Positions 1 to 11,784 are shown, numbered from the stretch's first letter. The stretch is 64,000 nt of DNA from Zygaena filipendulae (GCA_907165275.2 OU015650.1:15158001-15222000); one strand, 5' to 3'. Made by a program: numbers and translations. The notes: generated by a model not told the origin, from the sequence alone.

Positions 1-401
1 TGCGGCCGTGAGACCTTCTTATAAAAATCAATAGGCTGACGAAGTATGAGTATTGAGTAACTCTCCTTGAGAGCCGAGTAGACTTACCGCCGCACTCAGA
101 GTCGACTTTAATGATTACTTAGTTAAGTATAGATTTTTAAAACAAAACTGCCGCAATCGGACAAGTTTAATAAATTAATGTTAGTTGGCATTTAACTAAT
201 TAAGTTACATCTTATTAAATGGCAATTAACATTGATTTACTGAACGTCTCTGATCGCGGCAGTTTTGTTTTAAAAATCTATACTTAACTAAGTAATCATT
301 AAAGTCGACTCTGAGTGCGGCCGTGAGACCTTCTTATAAAAATCAATAGGCTGACGAAGTATGAGTATTGAGTAACTCTCCTTGAGAGCCGAGTAGACTT
401 A
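1..401. repeat. Palindromic fold-back element with flanking direct repeats
   Basis: Bases about 88-323 form a near-complete inverted repeat: an arm beginning CCGCCGCACTCAGAGTCGAC is mirrored by one ending GTCGACTCTGAGTGCGGCCG. The sequence at 1-86 (TGCGGCCGTGAGACCTTC onward) recurs at 316-401, so the palindrome sits between direct repeats with a period of 315 bp. The window opens with TGCGGCCG, which is also the palindrome's right end, so another copy may lie just to the left. Related palindromes occur at 52392-52626 and 53396-53631 and a partial one near 45625. No coding capacity; a MITE-like element is the best description. Confidence 0.75.
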
Positions 402-763
402 ATCAGATTTGTTTCTGTCGACGTTTTTAATTGCCCCGAGAGCCCGTCACGTCGCGTCGTCTCGACTCAGAGATAAGGATGGCTTCCCGTAGAGGTTTCC
501 GTTTCGAATTTATTACAAAGTTCATTTACATTTTGAACTGATAGCGTGCCTATCTTCATTGGAATCTTTCCCTTTAATTTCTTCATTTATCTTTTAACTA
601 GCCGTTAATACAGATCTTATTGTTTGAAAATTGTTTCCTCCAAGCTAAATGATACATTAATACGCATTTTTCGTATTTCCGTTTATACATTAATACGTAT
701 AAACGGTTAATAACCGTTTCTCCGTTGTTATTTTCTTTTAGTTTTTTTTCTTTTCTTACAATG
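402..763. other. AT-rich non-coding stretch
   Basis: No open frame of note and no repeat boundary was recognised. Presumed intergenic or upstream intronic DNA. Confidence 0.5.
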
Positions 764-1230
764 TATAGGGTAAAACCCGGATAGTTGCCACACTTTTCGA
801 AATCATTTTATATCTCCCAGTACATAAATCAAAATATTTTATTTTTAAACTGGCAAGTACTTTGGTTCTTTATCTACAAATTTATTAAATGTAAAAGACA
901 TTATCTTTGAAATTTCCAGAGTATTAGCGATTTCTACGGACCTCTACTTTTTGTGACATCTATCCCATATCGGGATAGTTGCCTAGTCCATATAAATTAC
1001 ATTTAGGATAGACGACCCGCCGGGAAACAAGGCATCTATCCCTAAAAATCTTTGATCGCACCTTGCGTTCCCGTGCAATCGCACAGAGACATGAGACGCG
1101 GTCCACTTAATAGTAGTTGGAAAGTCTTTTGATAGATAAATAAAATAGCACGCGATTCATTTGCGAAACTAGAGTAATTACGCTCGGGACAACTATACCC
1201 CCAGGGCAACTATCCTGGTTTTACCCTATA
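764..1230. repeat. MITE with about 25-bp terminal inverted repeats
   Basis: The left end reads TATAGGGTAAAACCCGGATA and the right end is its imperfect inverse (CTGGTTTTACCCTATA). The shared motif GATAGTTGCC also occurs internally near 975. There are no ORFs. Superfamily not assigned. Confidence 0.6.
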
Positions 1231-2530
1231 TATATATGTATATAACTATGTTTGTTCAGGTGGAATCTTGCAACTCAATTTTAAAGCAAATATCTTCAAC
1301 CGCTTGAGCTGAAATTATGTTTAGTTTAGTTTGGATGACACTGCATGGTTTATTCTTTTTTCACTTCTCATGCTCTGAAAGTGCTTGTTTGTGTAGGATA
1401 TAGGCTGCACAAAATCGAATTTTGTGCACAAGTGCATTAACGTATCTACTCATAAATGTTACTATATTAAGGCAAAGAAAATGAGTCATACAGCCAAACC
1501 CATTAAGAAGTTCATATATATTGAATTTGTTATTTCATAATATTTACTTTAATTTATTTGCTTTATGTGTTTTTTTTTAATTTAAGACATAAATACCGTT
1601 AATATGCCTGAAAAAACAATTTTCTTGAGTACCTATTTAAAACTGTACTAATTTTACTTTGAATTTTAATTCAAGAAATTTTATGTTATACTACTGTTTT
1701 ATTTCCTCGCAATCGAAGTGAAAAGCAGAGTTTATAACTCGTCCACAAAACCTTTTTTATCCTCGACATTACTATCAGCCATGCTAAGAGTCTCGGATAA
1801 AAATGGTTCGTTTTGTGCACTTGTTGTAAAATCTACTAATATTTATTTTTTTAAGTTTTTTACTTTTAATTTATTTTTTTTTACAGGAAAAAAGTATCCT
1901 ATATCTATAACATTATACACGTATATGCCCGTAGTTTCATACGCGTAAATTTAGCTATTTATTCGGGAAGTCTTGGTGCTCAGGTATACTTTTTATTAAA
2001 GTCAATATTTATTTGTTTTAATTGGTTCATTTATAAGGTGAAAAAGAACGACTTGCCGAATTAAATTCGTAGGTATACGGGAACACAAATTACCTAACAA
2101 ACATAATAATAATTATAAAATAAACGTGAAGTAAGTATAGAAAAATTAAAAATAACGTTATAATGTATATGAAAGCAGATTCCCTAAATACATGAATAGA
2201 ACTAATACCTACGTATAAAAAATAAACATAGGTACCGGTCTACACGAAGCATTGAAATATAATTTTTTTCACAACGCTATAGGTTCTTACTACTTTTTTC
2301 CCTTCGGCCGCCTACGTAACCAGATTATTTTATATATCTGATAAAGAATCTCATTTATGTATATTCTTTTTTAGAGTTAGCTGTAGTCAAATGGCAAAGA
2401 CTACGTAACCAACCACTGAGAATGGATTTTTTTCGTCGATCGGTTGAAAACGGGGTTTAAAATTGTATGTAAAAATCTTAAATTCGTTCGCGGCCCTATT
2501 GATGATTCAACCTTTACATTTTACCGCTTG
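1231..2530. other. AT-rich non-coding DNA
   Basis: Only short open frames occur here (for example 1718-1948), with no recognisable domain and strong AT bias. Nothing supports a gene. Confidence 0.5.
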
Positions 2531-2771
2531 TAACTGGACGCAGATAAGCAATAACATGTTAACCCACAAACTTAAGTTATTGATTCCGAACGATTTATTG
2601 AGAGTTGGGGAACGTTTTTAATTATGTGTTTACCTTATTACATTGCTTAAATATGTAACTAAATATTTAACATAAAAAATGTTGACACAGAATGGCGCTA
2701 TATTTTTAAAACACGATTTACTCAAAATGTCTCCAGTGTGGGTTAACACACTATTGCTTATCTATGTCCAA
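2531..2771. repeat. Inverted-repeat element
   Basis: Arms near 2531-2567 (GGACGCAGATAAGCAATAAC) and 2738-2771 (its inverse, ending GCTTATCTATGTCC) enclose about 170 bp. Probably part of a larger MITE; outer ends not resolved. Confidence 0.5.
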
Positions 2772-3171
2772 CTAAGGTTAAAGCTCGGGTGAAAACATGT
2801 AATTTGTCTCCAACGACAGAATGGCGCGTGATTAATTGTACGAAGTTTGAACTTTCGCTCGGACCCACAGATAGGTCGCCCCTGATGCCTGTGCGAGGTC
2901 TCCAGACACCAGCGTTGTCCTGACCACCTTTTAAGGCTTATCTATGTCTATACTTATAATAACCCCTTCCTTTTTTGGAAGTTAGTTAAAAATGAATTAA
3001 TAGTAGTGAGTGTAATGAAAGCAAGTTTTTTCACATTGTATAATCAAAGTTAAACACAACTTTTTAACATTTAACAACAACTGCATTAGAGCCCGCATCG
3101 AACGTTTGACTTAACATAACGTTTGTAAATTCAAACACAACTCCTTTATTAAAATCTTACACACCTGAGCA

Positions 3172-4094
3172 TTGATTCACTATGACCATAACATCTACGT
3201 TACATTAAAACACCACAAAAAACGTTTACTACTGTGCTCAAAAAAGTTCCACTTTACAAAAATATACAACGTGTTAATGAATTAACTGAAAACTAGAAAG
3301 TGGTTTGCTCAGAACCAACTAGCGAATTGGTCGCACTTTATTTTAATATAGGTTATATTTTTTCATTTTTATTAGCCCATTTCTAAATTATTTATAATAC
3401 AATATTTGGCGCGTACGCCGCCCGCAGCAAAAAAAAAACGAAGCGGTAAGCGCAGGCGTAGCGCTTGGAATTTCGTAGATAGGTCACCTCCAAACTAATG
3501 TTGAATAACTTTTAAAGTATACATTTTTTCGACATAAAATATATTTTAATCATATTATTGTTTATTTTTTTAAATGGGGTGTATCAAGTTTTCAGTTAAT
3601 TCATTAACACGTTGTATAGGTAACCAACGGTAACGTATTCTAGGGAATACAGAATACATTTTTTTTGCTTTCTAGAGCGTTTGATATTGTATTCATTTAT
3701 TTTATAGTTAACTAGAACACCTCCCAAGGCTCAACTAGCATTAACTTCGAGATTCCCGTGGGTTCTCCCCGGGGGAAAAGTATTCGAAGTCACACAAAAA
3801 CGCTGTAGCTTGCTATAAGTGAATACATTTTTGAAATCGGTTAAGTAATTTTTGAGTATATCCATTAAAAACATTATAACGGTAAAACCAATTTGAGTAT
3901 GGATTAATTAGTTCGTTATATAGGCAAAAATAAACTTACAGTCGAAGATATTTTTGTATACTTACGCAAAATCAAAGTCATGCATTCATTATCTCATCCC
4001 GTGTATCCGCAAACAGTTAAATAAATGAGAGCATCCACTGTGAATACTAGACGAGTTAAAAGCGAGGTATGTAGTTGGTCATAGTGAATCAAGC
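3172..4094. repeat. Long TIR element hosting a nested MITE
   Basis: The left end TTGATTCACTATGACCATAA is mirrored by the right end GTTGGTCATAGTGAATCAAG near 4073-4093. The same terminal motif bounds smaller elements at 17416-17648 and 60685-61084, so this appears to be a long, diverged member of that family. It contains the MITE at 3263-3618. No transposase is seen. Confidence 0.55.
3263..3618. repeat. MITE family A, copy 1
   Basis: About 355 bp with terminal inverted repeats TACAACGTGTTAATGAATTA ... TAATTCATTAACACGTTGTA. Other copies are at about 32333-32676 and 42424-42777, sharing an interior GC-rich patch (GCGCGTACGCCGCCCGC). It is non-coding. Confidence 0.8.
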
Positions 4095-4346
4095 CCCTGA
4101 AGAGAGCGCTCATACGAGTATCTTTTAATTAAACAGCTGCTACTCTCCGGATGTGTTAACTTTATAATATATATACCTATTTTAATATGAGCAGTGTGTT
4201 CGTGTGTGAGTTGAAATACCCGCAGGAAAGATATACTCACTGTCGCCATGTACGTAACTTGTAAGTAGAATACTCTTTATTAAGATTAGATTGAACGTGA
4301 GCAGTTCTTTGACATTTGTTGAGCAGTTCTATTCTCCAATCCCTAA

Positions 4347-4532
4347 TCCTTCTAATATTAAAAATGTGAAAGTGTGGATGTTTGGATGTTTGTTACACGG
4401 CTGAACAGATTTGTATGAAATCTGGCATGCACGTTATCAGGGGTACAGTGAAGGACATAGGGTACTTTTTGTTCCCGGAATTCCTGCGGGAACACCGAAA
4501 TTAATGCGGGTGAAATCGCAGGGAACAGCTAG
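4347..4532 (+). mobile_element. Non-autonomous Helitron (Lep1-like)
   Basis: Begins TCCTTCTAATATTA, carries the family core (GTGGATGTTTGGATGTTTG, GGACATAGGGTACTTTTT, GCGGGAAC) and ends in an eroded GCGGGTGAAATCGC hairpin about 10 bases before CTAG. A 5' TC, a 3' hairpin and a terminal CTAG are Helitron hallmarks. Confidence 0.7.
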
Positions 4533-5146
4533 TTGAAAATATTTTAATCAGATCTCTACATTTTTATGGAATCACTCTGATCGCATGCATCATCATCAGA
4601 TCAGCTCGATGGTGCCATAACATTGTATTGTCACCGAACCTACATGAGTATGCCAACAAGTGGTTGAAAAGTGGTTTGATTTGAATTTTGAAACGGATAA
4701 TTTACATAGGTAGCTGGTAGATACTATTTACATTGGCAACAACAAATGAATTTTGTTTGGGCATACTAAGACGCACGAATACAATAATATTTAGAGTTTT
4801 GAGCTTTCTTTTCACTGGAAGCATCAAAATAAGTAGAAATAATTTAAATTTTAGTACTTGCAAATGTGAGTTTTATTGTGTTTGGTTGTTTGTTACGCCT
4901 TAGCTATTCAACCGATCATAATGAAATTCTTCAAAGACGTTGTTAGTGTACTTCTATCCCGGAGAATAACAGCGGGGAGCAGCTAGATACATTATTGATT
5001 TTTACACCAATATGCTTACCTGTTAGTACATTCAACATTGTAGTATTATCACAGAACAGAAAATAACAGATAGAAGGGACATCAACTTAGTTTAGTATGA
5101 AAACACATGAAAATCAGTGTCGCCGGGTGATTGACACGCACTAAAA
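4533..5146. other. Non-coding DNA with Helitron fragments
   Basis: A degraded Helitron piece lies near 4868-4987 (TTACGCCTTAGCTATTCAACCG ... GGGGAGCAGCTAG). Nothing else is recognised. Confidence 0.45.
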
Positions 5147-5763
5147 TAGAGATTCTCAAACTTATTTCTTTTACCGCCCCGTTTGAAAATTATTTATTTC
5201 TCAGCGCCCCCAATTTTTTATACACTCCTAAAACTTAAAAAAAAACAAGTTCATTACTTATATAATTATAGTTTGCTATATAAGTCGGTGCTGGTGTTTA
5301 AAGTTACATTCTAAACTAGACGTTTTTACCAGTAATAATACCAGCAATTAAACCGCATTTTATAATATATATTTTTATCAAATAAAAAAAAAACAATATA
5401 GATAGGTAATCAATTTTAGTTTCAAAACTAATCTATTGAGATGGATGGATTTGATGATTTTCAACAAGTTTGTCAGGTTCGATCAGGTTCGATTTTACTC
5501 AAAAACAGTCGTAAGTCGCCGCCGTGTTCGGTAACATGCTCTTTTTAGTAAGCAGCTAACTAATAACTAATTATTCGATATTGAGTAGTAGGTAGGTTTT
5601 CATTTTAGTGAATTTTAAAATCTAAAGTAAATAAAATTACAAATCAACCATCGCCCCCCTAAACCACGCCAACGCCCCCCATTTTTATCTGGGCCCCTTA
5701 ACGCCCCCCTCTAGGTCTCCAACACTCACAAGGGGGCGTTATCGCCCACTTTGAGAAAGACTG
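5147..5763. mobile_element. hAT-like non-autonomous transposon
   Basis: The termini TAGAGATTCTCAAACT and (inverse) CAGTCTTTCTCAAAGT resemble hAT ends. The element is bounded by an 8-bp duplication CACTAAAA at 5139-5146 and 5764-5771, the length typical of hAT insertions. The interior has C-rich CGCCCCC blocks and no transposase frame. Confidence 0.75.
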
Positions 5764-6005
5764 CACTAAAACATTCATTAACGAAAAGAAACATATGAAA
5801 CGCTTTATGTTTATTTTTTACTTAGTTACTGTTTTCAAATTCACAGTTTTGGGAATATTCTGATAAATATACTTAGGATGGTAGGAAAAGAAGTTTTGGG
5901 CAAGTTTGAGCATTTGCTCTAACTTCCTTCGCAACGGTGGCGCGCCTGCCCCGTTTACTTGTCCTGTCTAGTTCATTTATTTGCTCTGTGGTTATTATCG
6001 CTTAG

Positions 6006-6213
6006 TTGCGGCCGCGCCGGCAGCCTCGCCGCGACCCCCGGCGAGAAGCTCCTGGAGCTGCTGCGGCCCAGCGCGGGCACGCCCCGCCGCCACTCCACCG
6101 CCGCCTGCGCGCCCGCCCAGCCGCAGCGGCCCTCAGGCTTCGTCTACTGCCCCTCCGACGCGCTGCCGTACTGCCCGCCCTCGAGGATCGCGCCGCCCAG
6201 GTCGCATATAAAG
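6006..6213 (+). CDS. Corin: Corin-like gene, N-terminal (cytoplasmic) exon
   Basis: Very GC-rich open exon. A pyrimidine-rich stretch ends in TTATTATCGCTTAG at 6005, and a GT donor follows AAAG at 6214. It enters with two carried bases and leaves in phase 0, which matches the next exon. The peptide (CGRAGSLAATPGEKLLELLR ... PPRSHIK) has no known domain. In corin proteases this part of the chain is cytoplasmic. The frame upstream of 6006 has no ATG, so the true start must be in an earlier exon that I did not find. The assignment to the gene rests on phase, GC content and position. Confidence 0.6.
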
Positions 6214-6915
6214 GTTAGATAACATCCTTATTGTATTCACATCCATCCATTTGCATACACCCTCACTGAGTTTCGAAACTCTCACAGGCACTCCAAAGTA
6301 ACCTAATTTACTCCTTTATTATCAGCTAATTAGCAGTGAAAGTCCCGTCAAAACTAGATAAATAAGATAATATAAACTTTAGTTATGTAAAGTTTACTTT
6401 TCCCTAGTACCCTATGTCCTCTCTACCCCTGACAACGAGTATGTAAAATTTCATAATGATCGGTTGTGCCGTCAAGGTGTGAAAGCGTAACAGACAGACA
6501 GAATTACTTCTTCATCTATAATAATATTAGTAAGGATAATGTACACACCAAGTCAAGTCGTCAGGTATATTATATCATCCTATTATTTTTTTTTTAATGT
6601 TAACAAATATGGTGTAAGCTGGTGTAAACCGATTAGGTACAATGATTAACAGATAGGTACCAGTAGGCCTCACATACAACTCCTCACAAATCTTCGGACA
6701 CACAGACGAAAACTCCGTCTATTCATCAGCAAGCAAAAGTACTGAGTGTTTGTTTTTTTGCCGTCAGACTGGTGGACTAAATGGAATTTTGTACTATTTT
6801 TTTTTTTCTAATTTGGTTTTTACTTACTGCTAACTTGTGTAGAAAAGTGAGTGTTTTAGTCATTAATAATTCCCACTTTTAAAACCACCAGCTATAGTGT
6901 AGAATATTGTTGCAG
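6214..6915 (+). other. Intron with a Helitron fragment
   Basis: Bases about 6404-6540 are a minus-strand Lep1-like fragment (CCCTATGTCCTCTCTACCCC ... AATATTAGTAAGG). The remainder, including a diverged SINE-associated piece near 6600-6740, is non-coding. Confidence 0.55.
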
Positions 6916-7557
6916 ATGCAGCCTCCTCAGATCCAGCTGCCAGTCTCTCCGCAGCCACCCCCTGTGCCACAGCGCACGGCCCCGGTGGCGCCTGTCCCAC
7001 TCCCGGTACCGCCACCGGCACCCCCACGGCGCCCTTTGCCACAGCCCATACGTCGGGTGCCACCTCCCACACCACCAAGACCACAACCGGTCGTGAACAC
7101 TGCACCCACCGTTGATCCCAACGGGAACAAGCGCACGGTCACCGTACCGAGACTCGACTGCAACAAAAACCCTCAACCACCGGTCCCAAAAAGACCACAG
7201 CCGAAGACTTTGCCTGACACGCCATATACTCCTGCGCCATTGCAGAATCAACCGATAAAGAGGTCACCCAGCTCAGGATCGAACATCAGTGTGCGGCAAG
7301 ACTCGAACGTGTCTTCGGATTCGTTCAGTCAGACATCGTCGCCGTCTTATACGACTAAGACCATGGAAGCACCTTTGCTCCCACACCAGCATGTGAACAA
7401 GAGCTTAAACGCGAAAATATCCCGTGGTCTGCTAATGAAAGAACAGCAGGAGAAGGAGTCGGGAAACTCTTCGATCACTAAAAGCATCTCAACGCCAGCA
7501 TCGCTGCAGACAATCGTCAGATTCCAAAATGGGAGCAACATGTCATTACATCATCGG
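6916..7557 (+). CDS. Corin: Corin-like gene, Pro/Ser-rich cytoplasmic exon
   Basis: The acceptor TTGTTGCAG ends at 6915 and the donor GTGAGT begins at 7558; the exon is exactly 214 codons, phase 0 at both ends. The first 80 residues are dominated by proline (PQIQLPVSPQPPPVPQRTAP), followed by a Ser/Thr-rich segment. There is no cysteine-rich extracellular module. Low complexity before a membrane anchor fits the cytoplasmic tail of a type II membrane protease and could bind SH3/WW proteins (inference). Third positions are less GC-biased than in the neighbouring exons. Confidence 0.75.
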
Positions 7558-8840
7558 GTGAGTGCATTTATTGTAAGAGTAAAAATATTAAAATAGCAGT
7601 TGACATCTGCTAAATACATCTAATACTCGTATTGGACCTATTTACCTACCCAATATCCATTAAATATAAATATGCATAGTAACACACCATCTGAAATTCC
7701 AACTAGACCCTGAAAATCTGACAACAGGTGGATTTTAATAGTCATATCCCAAGCGATAAAAACCTTTAACTGACCCTCATAAACATGAGGAGCCGTTAAA
7801 AATAACGAACATATTTTTTATGCTACAGTTGCTGTACGGTTCAGTTATAATATCTCTTAACTCTATGCAGGCAAAGGATTTTTATCATTATTACTGAGCC
7901 ACTTAGGCCTTGCAATTTTTTTTTTCTATTGATTGGGTTTCCGTATAAATGATAGTTTTAAATCTTTCATAAGATCTAATTGGAATTTTTAATACAAAAG
8001 ACACAAATTTTAAACTTTCAAACATCTACCGAATCGACTCTCACTATCCAAACAATGTAAATAATGTTACAGTGTAGCTCCCTAATAGGTACGTAGATAT
8101 TTAAAGGGATGTAACGCGATGTAACAAGCAGATTTGAAATACCCAACAAAGGCACTTGACTCTTAATTGGACGTTCAAACTTAAAATGTTTTGAAATAAT
8201 ACATTTAGTAGTTTCAACTGAGGCAGAGAGAGAATAAAATCCGCTTATTGTGGCGCGACTATCGTTTAAAATAAAAATGCTCGTTGGCGCGAACCGAGAT
8301 ATAATCCAGACTGCTAAAGTGGTCCGTAACTACGTCTGGGGTGATGAAATATACGCCCGTTTCCCACAACCCAGTTACATAACCAGCAGTTAACGAGAAA
8401 AAAAAGGTTTCTCCCCAAACCGTTGAGGCCCCGGGGACTTCAGAAAACGTAATGTTGTTGAAATAAAATATCCAAGTGATTTGAGACTTGAAAATCAAAT
8501 ATTTGTAAACGAAACGCATTTTACAGCTGAGGTTGAGATAATGAGTCGTACCACGTACGGTGGTCTGAACTTAGTCCACTGTCCAGCCGAACTTGGTCCA
8601 GTTTAGGTAATCATAATATACGTAGGTATGTTAGTTTGGTCCTTAGTCAACACATTTCATAATGTTGTCGATTTCCCACTAATGGGCTGCCACTCGATCC
8701 GTTCCCTTGATAGTTTCGATATTACTCCACCGTTACAGTTTTAACATGTGGTATTATTTTAACCTTTATAACTTTGGAGGAATAGTGATCACTCAGTTAT
8801 GTCTTTAATGTTCGCGGCACGACTTACGTAGTATTGGGGC
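7558..8840 (+). other. Intron, no recognised element
   Basis: Non-coding. The small open frame 8259-8519 on the minus strand has no recognisable domain and is considered chance. Confidence 0.5.
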
Positions 8841-9285
8841 GCGTTCCGTGGATTCGCACGAATGCACTCGAGCGCGCTCGAACGCGCTCTGTACCCGTTC
8901 TGTGGCTTGGTGAAATTTTACTCTGACAGCTGTCAGAGCGTAGTTTTACCCGTTCCGTGGCTCAGAGTGCAGCAACCAAACAACCATCTCCGAAGCAGGT
9001 TAATTTTCACTCTGACAGCTATGTATTGTTTAAGAAGTGTCAAAGTTTGCGCCAAAAACCTGATTCGTCGAAAAAGAAATTAATTGGTGTATTTACAAAC
9101 AAAGGGGAGATGTCGTAGTCACAAAAAGTTTATATTTGGATGAAAAACAGTTGAGAGAAAACAAATGGCGCCTGAAATTTCAAATATTTTGATGTTATAA
9201 AAACAACTCGATCGTTCTGTGGCTTGGTTGCAACTCAAACGAGTGAAATTTTAACCGAACAACTGCGCCCAAACCCACGGAACGC
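8841..9285. repeat. Inverted-repeat element with internal repeats
   Basis: The ends GCGTTCCGTGG (8841) and CCACGGAACGC (9275-9285) are inverse. Inside, the phrase CCCGTTC(T/C)GTGGCT recurs near 8891 and 8949, with a diverged copy near 9210, accompanied by TTTTACTCTGACAGC. A MITE-like repeat is likely. Confidence 0.5.
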
Positions 9286-9625
9286 ACACTTGAGTTCGAA
9301 GAAAAAGGCACTAAACTCTGTCAAACAACTCACAGAAACTCCACGAAGTCGGTGCATACATTCTTAATACTATGGGGACAAGCATTATTTCATTATTTTA
9401 TTAATTTAGTAAGTTTAACTAGATCCGACCTGACCGAACCGATCCTGAAAGATGACGGAATTAAAAAAAAATATCTATTATATTCACAAATAATTAATCG
9501 TGTAGAGTGACAATATTGGAAGTTTCACATTTAGATAGGTACATTGAACGTGGAGGTCGTAGTAACGAGTGCTATTATTAATTCGGTAGGTATTCACTCT
9601 CACTCCCAGCGGCCGAGGATTCTCA

Positions 9626-9757
9626 AGCCCGCTCCACATTCACGCGAGAATCTTTCGAGAACGCGACAAACGCGAGAACGTGAGCCGATGTTCTCCGCCG
9701 CTTCTCCTGGTTTTCTCGCACACTCGCGAGATTCTCTCGTGAATGTGGAGCGGGCTT
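9626..9757. repeat. Short fold-back MITE
   Basis: Arms AGCCCGCTCCACATTCACGC (9626 onward) and GTGAATGTGGAGCGGGCT (ending about 9756) are inverse. The interior is rich in CGCGAGAA and TTCTCG motifs. Confidence 0.65.
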
Positions 9758-9896
9758 CAGATCAAAATCAATACTTAGGGAATATTCTTTTCTAGTTGAC
9801 GACCGTCATATTATTATCTCGAGTAATAATAATAGCATTTAACAGCTGTAATATTTCGGGACATAAAACTGCTAATGAGGTACCTTTATATAGTTA

Positions 9897-10250
9897 CTAG
9901 CTGTGCCCCGCGGTTTCACCCGCGGTAATTTCGGAGTTCCCGTGGGAATTCCGGGATAAAAAGTACCATTTGTCCTTCTCTGTACCCCTGAAAACGTGCA
10001 TGCCAAATTCCATCCAAATCCGTTCAGCCGTTTTTGCGTGTTTGAGCTCGAAAGCGCATTTTCATCCGACTTGCTTCAAATTTATCGTCACTGCTCAGCA
10101 CCTACGTGTCTTAGCGTTATGTTATATAGCCTATAACCTGCCCAGGAGTATGGACTACAATCGTACCAAGTTTGGTTAAAATCACTTCAGTAGTTTTTGA
10201 CCGATGCGTGCACATACAGACAGACAGACAGACAAAAAATTTACTAATTG
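9897..10250 (-). mobile_element. Non-autonomous Helitron
   Basis: Minus-strand copy: the 3' end (plus-strand CTAG at 9897) is followed by the hairpin CCGCGGTTTCACCCGCGG. The 5' part ends in a (CAGA)n tract near 10220-10235 instead of the usual TCCTACTAATATT. Confidence 0.75.
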
Positions 10251-11081
10251 CATTTTTGGCATCAGTATCGATCACCATAGATAATTTTGTAGTAATTTTT
10301 TCATAATTTTCGACTGAAATTCTTTCAATTCATCTTGAAAACAGTATTATTCTGTCACTCAAAAACACCTTTTGATTCTCAAGCTCTAGCAAACTCTAGA
10401 AGAAAAGACATAATATTCAAATCTTGGACACGATATTCGGCATTTGCCAAACATCATCAATTATTCCTTGGTCCACATCTTCAAGCTAACGGTTGCAAAC
10501 TTCTCAAAGCAGAAAAGTTACGATGATACTTAATGTTTTGTGAAGACGGTTTAATTTATTAATATCTATTATAATTACACTCATACATACAACAAACACA
10601 ATAACAAACCCGCAAACCTATTACTCTTAAACGTATGTATACACGGTAAACTGACGAAATAGGCAGGTACTGAATACTGCCTACTACGCATGCATGCTTG
10701 CACACACACACATAATCTCACACACACACATACACAAATACACAAAGTAGAGTAGACCGTATATTATACATAAATCCAACTTTCTTTTAGCTTTATTTTA
10801 TTTTATTTCTATTTTTGCTATAACCCTTGGTCTGAGGATGGAGGCCGGAATCCGTAACAAGGTATATCCTAGCACGGATTCCGTTCTCTCACTTTGGCCT
10901 TTCTATATTTAATACATACCTATACGTGTAGGTACTATACAAAAATACTCGATAAAATATTAAATGATACCTCATTATAGCTAGTTAGCGAGTTGAAAGG
11001 AAATAGCGACAACCAATGTTATCGAATACTCGATAAAAATACTGAGTACTTATTCGAACAAGTCTATACAATAATTTACGA
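10251..11081 (+). other. Intron, no recognised element
   Basis: Non-coding. CA-rich microsatellite around 10690-10745. Small frame 10335-10526 has no recognised domain. Confidence 0.45.
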
Positions 11082-11345
11082 CCCGATTGGCGCAATGGTT
11101 ACCATGCCTGCCCGCTAATCAAGAGGTTCCGGGTTCGATTCCCGGTGGGGGTGGACTTTGTGTGACGAACACAGGGTTCCATTTTCCAGTCTGGGTGTGT
11201 ATATATATATATCTATAGTATAATATATATGTAATAATATGTGTAGTATATACCACGTTTGCTTGGTTTCCACGACACAAGCTTATAGCTTAGTGTGGGA
11301 TCAAGTAGATCTGTGTGTTGTGAAGTGGATTATTATTATTATTTA
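11082..11345 (+). mobile_element. tRNA-derived SINE, copy 1
   Basis: The head contains an A-box-like TTGGCGCAATGGTTACC and a B box GGTTCGATTCC. The body has a (TA)n stretch, GCTTGGTTTCCACGACACAA and a TGTGTTGTGAAGTGGATTAT tail leading to (ATT)n. A near-identical copy lies at 49538-49802. The head does not fold into a complete functional tRNA that I can confirm. Confidence 0.8.
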
Positions 11346-11624
11346 TTTATTCAATGTTAACACATAATATGAGGAAAACTAATTACAATGGTTAACAGAT
11401 ACCTAATAGTAGGCTCACATACAACTCCTGACAAATCTTCAGACACAGACAAGAGTTCCACCCACTCATCAGCAAACAAGTCACACCCATGACCCAGGGT
11501 GGGCACTGGGCCCACACGACAGCATTAGTATGGTCAAGGTGCGACATACTGACAAGTTGAATCGTGCCCTTGTTCGACAAAGAGACGACGAAACCTAACG
11601 AGTTGAGACGAAACATCTCCAGGG

Positions 11625-11757
11625 GGGCTAAGATGCGCAAGACGACAAAATTTTATCGAGCCATTTTATCGATTCTCGTCGACAAAGCCATACAATATGT
11701 CGACGAGAATCGATAAAATGGCTCGATAAAATTTTGTCGTCTTGCGCATCTTAGCCC
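11625..11757. repeat. Perfect hairpin, 59-bp arms
   Basis: Bases 11625-11683 are the exact inverse of 11699-11757, with a 15-nt loop. Key motifs are ATGCGCAAGACGACAAAATT and its inverse. It probably is a young fold-back element or a replication-slippage product. Confidence 0.85.
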
Positions 11758-11784
11758 GGCAGGAAGGAGTCGGATGGATATAAA

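Noticed and set aside
6201..6213. Alternative donor after CGCCGCCCAG at 6200
   Set aside because: It would leave phase 2, which does not fit the phase-0 exon at 6916; the donor at 6214 does.
6863..7251. Minus-strand frames across the Pro-rich exon
   Set aside because: Shadow frames; the plus-strand exon has matching splice phases and sensible composition.
9897..10250. Regularly spaced GCGGGAA...CCGCGG motifs as a CRISPR-like or regulatory array
   Set aside because: They are the 3' hairpins of dispersed Helitrons, with TC and CTAG ends at each copy.
10690..10745. CA-rich block as regulatory element
   Set aside because: Plain microsatellite, no further support.
11088..11160. Functional tRNA gene
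   Set aside because: A and B boxes are present, but the same head with the same body occurs at least four times, so it is a SINE; the cloverleaf could not be closed.
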